Source: Clostridia bacterium (GTDB taxonomy: Bacteria; Bacillota; Clostridia; Christensenellales; Aristaeellaceae). Taken from it: a DNA stretch of 32,517 bases. Within the stretch, counting starts at the first letter, position 1. The number at the start of each line of letters is the position of its first letter. The position numbers and the translations under genes are program-made. The notes below the pieces were generated by a model. It did not search any database, was not told the origin of the DNA, and saw nothing but the letters and a program-made list of their open reading frames with translations. Below, piece after piece: positions 6,848 to 15,430 of the stretch. The DNA lies in contig JAFTPN010000007.1 in NCBI GenBank assembly GCA_017463245.1, positions 1 to 32,517 on the forward strand, read 5' to 3'.

Positions 6848-8482
6848 ATGACGATTACTGAAATATTCGGTCTGCTGGGCGGCCTGGCGCTGTTCCTTTA
6901 TGGTATGCAGATGATGTCCTCCGGCCTGGAGGACGCAGCTGGCAACCGCATGAAGTCCATCCTGGAGAAGCTGACCTCCAACCGTTTCCTGGGCGTGGGC
7001 GTGGGCGCTGGCATCACCGCCATCATCCAGTCCTCCTCTGCCACCACGGTGATGGTGGTGGGCTTCGTCAATTCCGGCATGATGACCCTGAAGCAGGCCG
7101 TGTGGATCATTATGGGCGCCAACATCGGCACCACCATCACCGGCCAGCTGGTGGCGCTGGATATCGGCCTGCTGGCGCCTGTGTTTGCCTTTATCGGCGT
7201 GGCGCTGATCGTGTTTGTGAAAAAACCCAAGGCGCATTTTATCGGGCAGATCCTGGCGGGCTTCGGCGTGCTGTTCATCGGCATGGACATGATGGGCGCG
7301 GCCATGAAGCCCCTGCAGAGCAATGAGGGCTTCATCTCCCTGATGACCACCTTCTCCAACCCCGCCCTGGGCATTATAGCCGGTGCGGTGTTCACGGCCA
7401 TCATCCAGTCCTCCTCGGCTTCCGTCGGCATTTTGCAGAAGCTGGCGGCGGAGAGCCTCATTCCCCTTTCCAGCGCGGTGTTCGTGCTGTTTGGCATGAA
7501 CATCGGCACCTGCATCACGGCGGTGCTGGCCTCCATTGGCACCAACCGCAGCGCCAAGCGCACCACGCTGATCCACCTGATGTTCAACATCATCGGTACG
7601 GCGGTGTTCACGGCGCTGTTCCTGCTGCTGCCGGTGACGGACTGGATCATCCCCCTGGCACCCGACAACCCCGCCGCGCAGATCGCCCACACCCACACCC
7701 TGTTCAACATTGCCACCACCTGCCTGCTGCTGCCCTTTGGCTCTGCGCTGGCCTGGCTGGCTACCCGCATCCTGCCGGACAAGGCTGTGGAGGAAGCTAC
7801 CGCCCGTCCCCTGGAGCAGCTGCTGCATGAGTACCGCTCTTCCCGCCTGAACCTGGGCAACGCCGCCATCCACACCGACGCCCTGCGCCAGGAGGTGGAG
7901 CGCATGATGAGCCTGGCTGCGGGGAACATCCAGCTGTGCTATCAGGCCGTGCTGGACACGGACGCGGACGCTGTGGCCAGGGCTGAGGAGACCGAGGAGC
8001 AGATCGACCTGATCAACAAGGATGTATCCGAGTATGTGTCCCACATCCTCACCACCGCTGGCAACGGTATGGACGTGCGGGCCATTGAGAGCTACTTTAC
8101 CATTTCTGCCAATGCAGAGCGCATCGGCGACCATGCGGTGAACATTGCAGGCTATGTGGAGGTGCTGCAGCGCAAGGAGATCATCTTCTCCGAGAACGCC
8201 CGCAAGGAAATTGCCGAAATGCAGCAGGTGGCCTCCGATGCCATGAGCAAGGTGCTGCGCCCGGAGAGCGTGACCGACGCCTGGCTGCAGGAAGTGGCCG
8301 ACATGGAGCAGCAGATCGACGATATGACCGACCAGTACCGCGAGAAGCACCTGAAGCGCATGCGCAAGGGCAAGTGCACCGCTGAGGCCTGCGTGCTGTA
8401 TTCCGAAATGCTGACGGACTTTGAGCGCATTGGCGACCATGTGCTGAACATTGCAGAAGCCTATGCCAAGATGGGTGCCTGA
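6848..8482 (+). CDS. Na+/phosphate cotransporter with C-terminal PhoU-like domain
   Basis: A 544-residue protein. I choose the ATG of MTITEIFG because AAAAGGAG lies just before it; an upstream start would overlap the terminator. The N-terminal membrane domain (about 1-310) has the inverted-repeat signature QSSSA at residues 61-65 and 187-191, which defines the NptA/SLC34 fold and lines the phosphate site. Residues about 340-540 are helical with repeated ERIGDHAVNIA and ERIGDHVLNIA motifs, a PhoU fold that in other systems binds metal and restrains uptake. It probably imports phosphate with Na+ and senses it through its tail. It precedes the kinase gene by 41 bases. Confidence 0.92.
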   Translation: MTITEIFGLLGGLALFLYGMQMMSSGLEDAAGNRMKSILEKLTSNRFLGVGVGAGITAIIQSSSATTVMVVGFVNSGMMTLKQAVWIIMGANIGTTITGQLVALDIGLLAPVFAFIGVALIVFVKKPKAHFIGQILAGFGVLFIGMDMMGAAMKPLQSNEGFISLMTTFSNPALGIIAGAVFTAIIQSSSASVGILQKLAAESLIPLSSAVFVLFGMNIGTCITAVLASIGTNRSAKRTTLIHLMFNIIGTAVFTALFLLLPVTDWIIPLAPDNPAAQIAHTHTLFNIATTCLLLPFGSALAWLATRILPDKAVEEATARPLEQLLHEYRSSRLNLGNAAIHTDALRQEVERMMSLAAGNIQLCYQAVLDTDADAVARAEETEEQIDLINKDVSEYVSHILTTAGNGMDVRAIESYFTISANAERIGDHAVNIAGYVEVLQRKEIIFSENARKEIAEMQQVASDAMSKVLRPESVTDAWLQEVADMEQQIDDMTDQYREKHLKRMRKGKCTAEACVLYSEMLTDFERIGDHVLNIAEAYAKMGA

Positions 8483-8523
8483 CAAGTGAAAATGTGGTAG
8501 AATATCAGCAGGAGGTGAGCAGG

Positions 8524-9585
8524 ATGCCCAATTGGAAGCGGCGGCTGCGCGACGGCGCGCTGACCATTGCCGTGATGGCGGCCATCTTCCTGCTGGTATT
8601 GGCTTTGCAGCGCTTCTTTGTGGCGGATAAGCTGATCCCCATGCTGTTTGTGCTGGGCGTGTTCATCGTGTCCCTGCAAACAGAGGGCTACCTGTGGGGC
8701 GTGGCGGCCTCGCTCATCGGTGTGCTGCTGGTGAACTATGCTTTCATGTTCCCGTATTATGCTTTCGATCTGCTTTCGCCTGTCAATCTGGCCACGGCGG
8801 TGGTCATGCTGGCCGTATCGGTGATGACCAGCACCCTGACCACGCAGATCTCCGTGCAGCAGCAGGAAAAAGCCGCCGCCGAGCGGGAGCGCATGCGCGC
8901 TAACCTGCTGCGTGCCATTTCCCACGACCTGCGCACACCGCTGACCTCCATTTCGGGGGCCTGCTCGGTGATGCTGGACAACCATGATACCCTTTCCGAA
9001 GAGAAGCAGCTGACCCTGCTGGGGGATATGCGCCGGGACGCGGACTGGCTGATCCGCATGGTGGAGAATTTGCTGTCCGTTACCCGCATCGATGATAAGA
9101 AGCTGCTGGTCTCCAAGGTGCCCACCGTGCTGGAGGAGCTGATCGACACGGTGCTGGTGAAGTTTTACAAGCATTATCCCCAGCAGCAGGTGGAGGTCAG
9201 CATTCCGGATGATTTCGTGAGCATCCCCATGGATGCCATGCTCATCGAGCAGGTGCTGATCAACATGCTGGAAAACGCCGTGGTGCATGCCAAGGGCATG
9301 ACCCGGCTGAGCCTGACGGTCGCCGTGGAACAAGGCAAGGCATGTTTCGCCATCTGCGATGATGGCTGCGGCATTCCTGCCCAACGGCTGAACGGCCTCT
9401 TCACCGGCTACCTTGACCGGGATCAGGAGGTCAGCGATGGCAAGCGCAACGGCATGGGCATTGGCCTGTTTGTGTGTGCGGCCATCATCCGCGCCCACGG
9501 CAGCGAGATCCACGCCCGCAACCTGCCGGAGGGCGGGGCGGCCTTCAGCTTTGCCCTTGATATGGAGGAATCCGATGAGCAATAA
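8524..9585 (+). CDS. KdpD-like sensor histidine kinase
   Basis: A 353-residue kinase starting at MPNWKRR, with AGGAGG eight bases before the ATG. Residues about 12-105 form a four-helix membrane block like the DUF4118 region of KdpD; the large N-terminal KdpD/USP part is absent. A short coiled linker leads to the H-box ISHDLRTPLTS with His134, then the N-box (NMLENAVVHA), DDGCGIP and NGMGIGLFVC of the ATPase domain. It overlaps its response regulator by 11 bases, so the pair is translationally coupled. No kdpFABC is in view. Its neighbours suggest an ionic or phosphate signal, which is inference. Confidence 0.9.
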   Translation: MPNWKRRLRDGALTIAVMAAIFLLVLALQRFFVADKLIPMLFVLGVFIVSLQTEGYLWGVAASLIGVLLVNYAFMFPYYAFDLLSPVNLATAVVMLAVSVMTSTLTTQISVQQQEKAAAERERMRANLLRAISHDLRTPLTSISGACSVMLDNHDTLSEEKQLTLLGDMRRDADWLIRMVENLLSVTRIDDKKLLVSKVPTVLEELIDTVLVKFYKHYPQQQVEVSIPDDFVSIPMDAMLIEQVLINMLENAVVHAKGMTRLSLTVAVEQGKACFAICDDGCGIPAQRLNGLFTGYLDRDQEVSDGKRNGMGIGLFVCAAIIRAHGSEIHARNLPEGGAAFSFALDMEESDEQ

Positions 9586-10285
9586 CAAATACCGCATTCT
9601 GGCCGTGGAGGACGACCGCAGCGTTTCCAGTCTGCTGCACGCCATGCTGGACGCCCAGCACTACGAGACCCTGATGGCCGAGACCTGCGCCCAGGGGCTG
9701 ATGATGCTCTCCTCCCACGTGCCGGATCTGGTGATCCTGGACCTGGGTCTGCCGGACAGGGATGGCCTGGAGTTCATCCGCACCGCCCGCGGCAAGAGCG
9801 CCGTGCCGATCCTGGTGCTCTCTGCCCGTGCCACCGAGAAGGACAAGGTCACCGCGCTGGATCTGGGCGCCAATGACTACATCACCAAGCCCTTCAGCAC
9901 CGCGGAGCTGCTGGCTCGCATCCGTGCAGCGCTGCGCTACAGCCGCCCCGGCACCGAGCAGAACAAGCTGCCGGAAAGCCGCTTTCAGCTGCACGATCTG
10001 GCCATCGATTACGAAAACCGCACGGTGTCCGTGGCCTCCCAGCCCGTTCACCTGACCCAAACGGAGTTCAACATTCTGGCGCAGCTGGCGCAGCACGCTG
10101 GCAAGCTGCTGACCTACGCCGCCATGAACGAGGCCATCTGGGGTGCTGCCGACCCCGGCGGCAACAAGAAGCTGCAGGTCAACATGGCCAATCTGCGCCG
10201 CAAGCTGGGCATCCGGCCGGGGGATAACCGCTATATCGTCAACGAACTGGGTGTGGGCTACCGCATGCAGCAGGGCGAGGAATGA
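9575..10285 (+). CDS. OmpR/KdpE-family response regulator
   Basis: A 236-residue regulator whose ATG lies inside the 3' end of the kinase gene, with GGAGG upstream. The receiver has acidic VEDD at 11-14, phospho-acceptor Asp56 in LVILDLGLPDRDG and Lys105 in YITKPF. A winged-helix Trans_reg_C domain follows (LTQTEFNILAQLAQHAGKLL, then NMANLRRKLG and YIVNELGVGYRM). Phosphorylated by the adjacent kinase, it would bind direct repeats at target promoters. Targets are not visible; transporters on either side are candidates. It ends 50 bases before the promoter of the purine permease. Confidence 0.92.
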   Translation: MSNNKYRILAVEDDRSVSSLLHAMLDAQHYETLMAETCAQGLMMLSSHVPDLVILDLGLPDRDGLEFIRTARGKSAVPILVLSARATEKDKVTALDLGANDYITKPFSTAELLARIRAALRYSRPGTEQNKLPESRFQLHDLAIDYENRTVSVASQPVHLTQTEFNILAQLAQHAGKLLTYAAMNEAIWGAADPGGNKKLQVNMANLRRKLGIRPGDNRYIVNELGVGYRMQQGEE

Positions 10286-10334
10286 CCTGCTGCACCATCC
10301 CCAGGCTCCTGAAAAAAACACCTGCGCAATTGCA

Positions 10335-10362
10335 TTGCAAAGCTGCCGATTGATGATATAAT
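10335..10362 (+). promoter_or_regulatory. Promoter of the NCS2 permease
   Basis: TTGCAA, a 16-base spacer and a perfect TATAAT. The leader to the ATG is only about 27 bases, too short for a purine riboswitch, and I see none. Confidence 0.65.
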
Positions 10363-10395
10363 AGGAACAAGTATCAACACAAAAGGAGCTTGAGC

Positions 10396-11805
10396 ATGGA
10401 TCACTTTTTTAAGCTGAAAGAGCGCGGCACCTCGGTCAAAACGGAACTCATTGCAGGCATGACCACGTTTTTCTCCATGGTGTACATCCTGATGGTCAAT
10501 GCCAATATGTTTGCCAACCCCTTTGGTGATGGCTCCAACCCCCTGGGCGTTTCCTATGGCGCGATCTACATCGCCACGGCCATCTCGGCCATTGTGGGCA
10601 CGGTGCTGGCGGGTCTGCTGGCCAACCTGCCCCTGGCGCAGGCCAGCGGCATGGGTCTGAATGCGTTCTTTGTCTACACGGTGTGCATCGGCTTCGGCCT
10701 CTCCTACGAGAATGCCCTGGTGCTGGTGCTGCTGGAGGGCGTGGCGTTCATCCTGCTCACGGTGACCGGCCTGCGCAAGAAGATCTTCGACGCCCTGCCC
10801 GAGGCCGTGCGGGTGGCGATCCCTGCGGGCATTGGCCTGTTCATTGCGCTATTGGGCTTGCAGAATGCGGGTCTGGTGGTGCCGGACACCTCCACCTGTG
10901 TGAACCTGGCCTCCTTCAACCTGCTGACCCAGAGCTGGGGTGACATCATGCCCATGCTGGTCACCCTGTGCACCTTCCTGGCCATTGTGATCATGGCGCA
11001 CAAGCAGGTGCGCGGCGCGGTGCTCATCGGCATCCTGGGCGGCATGGGGCTGTATTATCTGCTGGGATTGACGGTGGATGGCTTCTATGCCCAGATGCAG
11101 CTCAGCGTGCTCAGCCCCTTCCAGGCCTTTGAGGAATTTGCCGATCAGTCCCTGTTCAAGGTGTTCACCAAGGGCTTTGACTTCTCTGCCTATGCGGCGG
11201 AGCATGGCGCTGCCAACCTGGCGCTGACCATTGCCACCACGGCGCTGGCCTTCTGCATGGTGGATATGTTCGACACCCTGGGCACCCTTTACGCCGCCTG
11301 CGAGCGTGCCAACCTGCTGGACGAAAAGGGCGAGCCCCTGAACATGAACGAGGGTATGCTGTCCGATGCCATTGCCACCACGGTGGGCGCCATCTGCGGT
11401 ACCTCCACGGTGACCACCTTCAGCGAGGTGAATGCAGGCGTGGCTGCGGGCGGCCGCACGGGACTGACCTCCATTTTCTGCGGACTGTTCTTCTTTGTGG
11501 CCATGTTCCTCAGCCCCATTGCCCAGCTGATCCCCAGCTGCGCCACCGCCGCTGCGCTGATCTATGTGGGTCTTTTGATGATGGCCTCCGTCCGCAATAT
11601 TAATTGGGATGATTTCAAGATCGCCGTGCCTGCCTTCCTCACCCTGGCGGTGATGCCCTTTACCTACAACATCTCCTACGGCATTGCCTTTGGCCTGATC
11701 TCCTACCTGGTCATCAGCGTTTTCTGCGGCGATGCCAAGAAGATCAAGGGCGCTTCCTGGGTGATCGGCCTGCTGTTCGTCCTCATGCTGATCCTGACGC
11801 ACTAA
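10396..11805 (+). CDS. NCS2 purine permease (AzgA/PbuG group)
   Basis: A 469-residue membrane protein. The ATG of MDHFFKLKERGTSVKTELIAG is preceded by AAAAGGAG at a good distance; a TTG two codons earlier is less likely. Typical features are MTTFFSMVYILMVNA, LAQASGMGLNAFFVYTVC and, near residue 290, FDTLGTL followed by GTSTVTTFSEVNAGVAAGGR, the substrate and proton site of AzgA-like carriers. About 12-14 TM segments. It imports hypoxanthine, guanine or adenine with protons. It has its own promoter and terminator, so is a single-gene unit. Which base it prefers cannot be told from sequence. Confidence 0.92.
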   Translation: MDHFFKLKERGTSVKTELIAGMTTFFSMVYILMVNANMFANPFGDGSNPLGVSYGAIYIATAISAIVGTVLAGLLANLPLAQASGMGLNAFFVYTVCIGFGLSYENALVLVLLEGVAFILLTVTGLRKKIFDALPEAVRVAIPAGIGLFIALLGLQNAGLVVPDTSTCVNLASFNLLTQSWGDIMPMLVTLCTFLAIVIMAHKQVRGAVLIGILGGMGLYYLLGLTVDGFYAQMQLSVLSPFQAFEEFADQSLFKVFTKGFDFSAYAAEHGAANLALTIATTALAFCMVDMFDTLGTLYAACERANLLDEKGEPLNMNEGMLSDAIATTVGAICGTSTVTTFSEVNAGVAAGGRTGLTSIFCGLFFFVAMFLSPIAQLIPSCATAAALIYVGLLMMASVRNINWDDFKIAVPAFLTLAVMPFTYNISYGIAFGLISYLVISVFCGDAKKIKGASWVIGLLFVLMLILTH

Positions 11806-11825
11806 TGAAAATATCCTGCAAAATG

Positions 11826-11856
11826 AAAGAGGCACCCGCACATGGGCGCCTCTTTT
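11826..11856 (+). terminator. Rho-independent terminator after NCS2 permease
   Basis: AAAGAGGCACCC pairs with GGGCGCCTCTTT (one A-C mismatch), loop GCACAT, then a short T-run. Confidence 0.85.
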
Positions 11857-11963
11857 GCTTGCCTTATCGATGGAATTGCGACATGAACCGCCAGGTCTGC
11901 CAGCCTTTCACATCGCCCAGCACTTCGGCCTGGGGGAAACCCTCATACCCAGGAGGTGTTTCC

Positions 11964-12407
11964 TTATGATTCTTTCTGGTCAGCCTGCTGCCGGAGCGCC
12001 TTGAGCAGCTCCCGCTGCACGGGCAGCCTGCGGTGGAGGGGGTAGGCCTTGCGGTATTGCTGATAAAGCTCCGCCGCTCCCTGCGATGAGAGAAGGGGCA
12101 CCAGCTGCAAGCCGTGCCGATGGACGGCAATGAGCATCCAGCTGGCGCAGGGCGGTGCTTCCCGCTCCCTTTCAAAAAGGAGCAGCACCGTGGCCAGCTG
12201 GCTTGCCTCTGTGGGGGAAAGCCCTTCCCCGATGGCGGCGGTCACGCAGGTTTCCACCTGCTGGTCAAAGGCATCGTGGCAGGGGTCGTGCTGGGGCGCC
12301 TTGCCCATGCCCAGCAGACCGTCGCCGGGCTTGGCGCTGCGCAGCAGCTGATCCACCTGCAACAGATATTCCTCGCAAATGCCACGGAGCGTGGCTGCAT
12401 GATCCAT
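11964..12407 (-). CDS. Conserved hypothetical protein, helical, no known domain
   Basis: A 147-residue protein starting at MDHAATLRGICEEYLLQVDQLL, with TCAGGAGG before the ATG. It is soluble and largely helical, with a central stretch LSPTEASQLATVLLLFERE and a basic C-terminus (LPVQRELLKALRQQADQKES). No catalytic motif is recognisable. It lies downstream of mmsB on the same strand behind a terminator, so expression may depend on read-through. Past its stop the +1 frame continues with a protein-like tail to 11864, so the true 3' end may have been altered by a frameshift. Coding status is likely, function unknown. Confidence 0.65.
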   Translation of the reverse strand: MDHAATLRGICEEYLLQVDQLLRSAKPGDGLLGMGKAPQHDPCHDAFDQQVETCVTAAIGEGLSPTEASQLATVLLLFEREREAPPCASWMLIAVHRHGLQLVPLLSSQGAAELYQQYRKAYPLHRRLPVQRELLKALRQQADQKES

Positions 12408-12423
12408 ATGGTTTCCTCCTGAT

Positions 12424-12462
12424 AAAAACAGGCGCAGGACTGCATTTTGCCCTGCGCCTGTT
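12424..12462 (-). terminator. Terminator of the chvE-mmsAB operon
   Basis: AACAGGCGCAGG and CCTGCGCCTGTT form a perfect 12-base stem with a 12-base loop. On the minus strand it is followed by TTTTTATC. It lies 12 bases past the mmsB stop and just before the ribosome binding site of the next gene. Confidence 0.88.
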
Positions 12463-12473
12463 GCAGATAAGGC

Positions 12474-13754
12474 TTACTTGCCGGTCTTGCGGCTGGACAC
12501 CACGTCGAAGATAACGGCGATGAGCAGCACCGCGCCCTTGACCACATACTGCCAGGAGTCGGTGATGCCCATGATGGACATGCCCATGTTGATCACGCCC
12601 AGCAGCAGAGCGCCGATGACCACGCCGCCGATGGTGCCGCTGCCGCCGTAAGCGGAAGCGCCGCCGATGAAGCAGGAGCCGATGGCGTCCATCTCAAAGG
12701 AGGTACCCGTCTGGCCGGAAACAGAGCCCACGCGAGCCAGGCAGAGCAGGCCGCACAGGCCAGCCAGCAGACCCATGTTGGCATAGGCCAGGAAGTACAC
12801 CTTGTTGGTGTTGATGCCGGAGAGGCGGGTAGCCTTCTCGTTGCCGCCTACGGCGTAGAAGTAGCGGCCAAAGGCCGTCTTGGCGGTGATGAAGTTGTAG
12901 ATCAGGCAGATGGCCAGCACCCACACCAGCATCACGGAGATGCCCTTGTACTGCGCCAGCATGGAGCAATACCACAGGATGATGGCGCCGATGACGATGG
13001 TCTTGCCATAGTCCACCAGGGCGCTGTTCTGGCGGTAGCCATGCTTTTTCTTGTTGGCACGGGAGCGGATGGTCATCACCAGGATCACCACCACGGCCAG
13101 GGCGCCGATGATCAGGGGAGAAATGGCCTTGATGGTGCCAAAGGAGGTCTCGATGTTGTTGTAGACCCACTTGGTGACCTCAACGCCCTTCTTGTTCAGC
13201 TCGGTGACCATGCTGCCATCCAGTCCGGGAATGGTGATGTAGGAAGTAAAGATGTTCTTGAAAACATCATCCTGGATGGCCACGGTTTTGCTGTCCAGCA
13301 CCAGTCGACCCATGCCGCGGAAAATGAACATGCCGGCCAGGGTGGTGATGAAGGGCGGGATGCGCACATAGCCGATCCAGTAGCCCTGCCAGATGCCCAC
13401 GCCCACGCCGATGAGCAGGCACAGGGCGATGGTGAGGTAGGTGTTCCAGCCCAGGTTGCTGATCAGCACAGCGGCCAGGCCGCCGGTGAGGCAGATCACC
13501 GAGCCAACGGACAGGTCGATGTTACCGCCGGTGAGGATGCACAAAAGCATACCGCAGGCCATGACCAGCACATAGCCATTCTGCAGGAGCAGGTTGGACA
13601 TGTTCTGGGCATACAGCAGACGGCCATCGGTAAGGAAGTAGAACAGGATGAACACCACCACCAGGGCGATGGTCATGGAGTTCTTCGTCAGGAATTTGAT
13701 GATCTTGGTCTTGGTGCTCTCCTGAGCCACGGCAGTTCCGGTATTTGCTGCCAT
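12474..13754 (-). CDS. mmsB: Sugar ABC transporter permease, MmsB/GguB type
   Basis: A 426-residue permease with AAAAGGAG before the ATG. It has the branched-chain/ribose permease fold of about 10 TM segments. Marker motifs are CILTGGNIDLSVGSVICLTGG, RIPPFITTLAGMFIFRGM and GGNEKATRLSGINT (the coupling loop contacting the ATPase), and GGASAYGGSGTIGG. Length above 400 and a long periplasmic loop (about 150-215) separate MmsB/XylH from RbsC (about 320). It works as a dimer with MmsA and receives sugar from the ChvE-like protein. In relatives the substrates are xylose, glucose, galactose or arabinose; the exact sugar here is unknown. Confidence 0.93.
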   Translation of the reverse strand: MAANTGTAVAQESTKTKIIKFLTKNSMTIALVVVFILFYFLTDGRLLYAQNMSNLLLQNGYVLVMACGMLLCILTGGNIDLSVGSVICLTGGLAAVLISNLGWNTYLTIALCLLIGVGVGIWQGYWIGYVRIPPFITTLAGMFIFRGMGRLVLDSKTVAIQDDVFKNIFTSYITIPGLDGSMVTELNKKGVEVTKWVYNNIETSFGTIKAISPLIIGALAVVVILVMTIRSRANKKKHGYRQNSALVDYGKTIVIGAIILWYCSMLAQYKGISVMLVWVLAICLIYNFITAKTAFGRYFYAVGGNEKATRLSGINTNKVYFLAYANMGLLAGLCGLLCLARVGSVSGQTGTSFEMDAIGSCFIGGASAYGGSGTIGGVVIGALLLGVINMGMSIMGITDSWQYVVKGAVLLIAVIFDVVSSRKTGK

Positions 13755-13779
13755 AAGGCGTCACTCCTTTTCTGAATTA

Positions 13780-15312
13780 TCACTTGCTGTCGCGCAGAAT
13801 GTGACCCATGATGATCTCCTGCGTGGCTTGAGCCGTTTCCAGCTCAGCAAGCAGCTTGCCCTCGTTCATGACGTAGATGCGGTCGCTCATGCCCAGCAAT
13901 TCGGGCATCTCCGAGGAGATCATGATGACCGATTTGCCATTCTCCACCATCTGATTGATCAGGCAGTAGATGTCATACTTGGCGCCCACGTCGATGCCGC
14001 GGGTAGGCTCGTCGAGGATCAGGATGTCGGGTTCGGTGAACATCCACTTGCCCAGCAGGGCTTTCTGCTGGTTGCCGCCGGAAAGGTTGCCCACCTTCTG
14101 CTCGATGGAGGGGGTCTTGGTACCCATTTCTTCCTTCATGCGCTCGGCGTCGATGCGTTCCTTTTCCCGGTCGATGATGCCCCTGGCGCTCACCTTGTCC
14201 AGGCGTGCCAGGGTGGTGTTCATGCGGATGCTCTCGTTCAGCAGAAGGCCGTTGGTTTTGCGGTCCTCCGTCACATAGGCAAGGCCGGCGTGGATGGCGT
14301 CCACGGGGCTCTTCAGCACGGTTTCCTTGCCGCCCACCTTCAGCTTGCCGGAAATATCCGTGCCATAGCTCCTGCCGAAGATGGACATGGCCAGCTCGGT
14401 GCGGCCAGCGCCCTGCAGGCCGGAGAAGCCAATGACCTCGCCCTTGTGCACCTTGAAGGAAACATTGTCCACGACTACCTTTTCGGGGTAGAGGGGATGG
14501 TGCACCGTCCAGTCGGTGACTTCCATGCTCACCTCGGGCTGGATGTTGCGCTCGCGGGCGGGGTAGCGATCCTCCATGGAGCGACCCACCATGCCCTTGA
14601 TGATGCGATCCTCGCTCAGGTCGTCCACGCCCTTGACCAGGGTCTCGATGGTGGCGCCGTCGCGCAGGATGGTGGCCTTGTCGGCACAGTAGATGATCTC
14701 GTTGAGCTTGTGGGTGATGATGATGGAGGTAAGACCCTGCTTTTTGAACTCCATCAAAAGATCCAGGAGCATCTTGGCGTCCTCGTCGTTCAGGGAGGAG
14801 GTGGGCTCGTCCAGGATCAGCAGCTTCACGTTCTTGGAGAAGGCCTTGGCGATCTCCACCAGCTGCTGCTTGCCGGTGCCGATGTCCTTGATCAGCGTGC
14901 GGGCAGATTCCTGCAGACCCACCTGAGCCATGTGCTTTTCGGCCTCGGAGTAGGTTTTATCCCAGTCGATGACGCCGTTCTTTTTGAACTCGTTGCCCAG
15001 GAACATATTCTCGCCAATGGTCAGCAGCGGGATCAGCGCCAGCTCCTGATGGATGATCACAATGTTCTGCGCCTCGGAATCCTTCAGCGTTTTGAACTGG
15101 CAGAGCTTACCGTTGTAGTGGATCTCGCCTTCATAAGTGCCATAGGGATAAATGCCTGAAAGCACGTTCATCAGCGTGGATTTGCCAGCGCCGTTTTCGC
15201 CGATCAGGGCGTGGATCTCACCGCGTTCCACCACCAGATTAACGTTATCCAGCGCTTTAACGCCCGGGAATTCCTTGGTGATCGACTTCATTTCCAGAAT
15301 GATGTCCGCCAA
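13780..15312 (-). CDS. mmsA: Sugar ABC transporter ATPase, MmsA/GguA type
   Basis: Two fused ATPase domains, about 510 residues. I place the start at the second of two TTG codons ([18 protein letters not shown]), eight bases after AAAGGAGG; the first TTG is too close to it. The first domain has Walker [11 protein letters not shown]-loop HQELALIP, variant signature [14 protein letters not shown] and Walker [12 protein letters not shown]. The second has a degenerate Walker A (GLQGAGRTE), [15 protein letters not shown] and [14 protein letters not shown]. This asymmetry is normal for sugar importers. It lies between the binding protein and permease genes and energises uptake. Confidence 0.94.
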   Translation of the reverse strand: MADIILEMKSITKEFPGVKALDNVNLVVERGEIHALIGENGAGKSTLMNVLSGIYPYGTYEGEIHYNGKLCQFKTLKDSEAQNIVIIHQELALIPLLTIGENMFLGNEFKKNGVIDWDKTYSEAEKHMAQVGLQESARTLIKDIGTGKQQLVEIAKAFSKNVKLLILDEPTSSLNDEDAKMLLDLLMEFKKQGLTSIIITHKLNEIIYCADKATILRDGATIETLVKGVDDLSEDRIIKGMVGRSMEDRYPARERNIQPEVSMEVTDWTVHHPLYPEKVVVDNVSFKVHKGEVIGFSGLQGAGRTELAMSIFGRSYGTDISGKLKVGGKETVLKSPVDAIHAGLAYVTEDRKTNGLLLNESIRMNTTLARLDKVSARGIIDREKERIDAERMKEEMGTKTPSIEQKVGNLSGGNQQKALLGKWMFTEPDILILDEPTRGIDVGAKYDIYCLINQMVENGKSVIMISSEMPELLGMSDRIYVMNEGKLLAELETAQATQEIIMGHILRDSK

Positions 15313-15348
15313 GTTCAATTCCTCCTTTCAAAGTCGCTGTTCTTCACG

Positions 15349-15373
15349 AAAAGGGCGGGGCTTAGCCCCGCCC
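15349..15373 (-). terminator. Attenuating hairpin between chvE and mmsA
   Basis: GGGCGGGGC/GCCCCGCCC with a 3-base loop, followed on the minus strand by TTTTCG. It lies inside the operon, so partial termination would give more binding-protein mRNA than ATPase and permease mRNA and protect the chvE 3' end. The ordering is seen; the effect is inferred from other sugar operons. Confidence 0.75.
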
Positions 15374-15430
15374 AAACAGCGTAACTGTTTTCAGTCAGCA
15401 CGCCCTTTCGGGTTGAACCGACGTTTGTGA

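Noticed and set aside
10286-10395. Purine riboswitch before the NCS2 permease
   Set aside because: The leader after the promoter is about 27 bases and shows no conserved aptamer core.
11960-11999. Plus-strand ORF after AGGAGG at 11950
   Set aside because: Only 12 codons, opposite the end of a supported gene.
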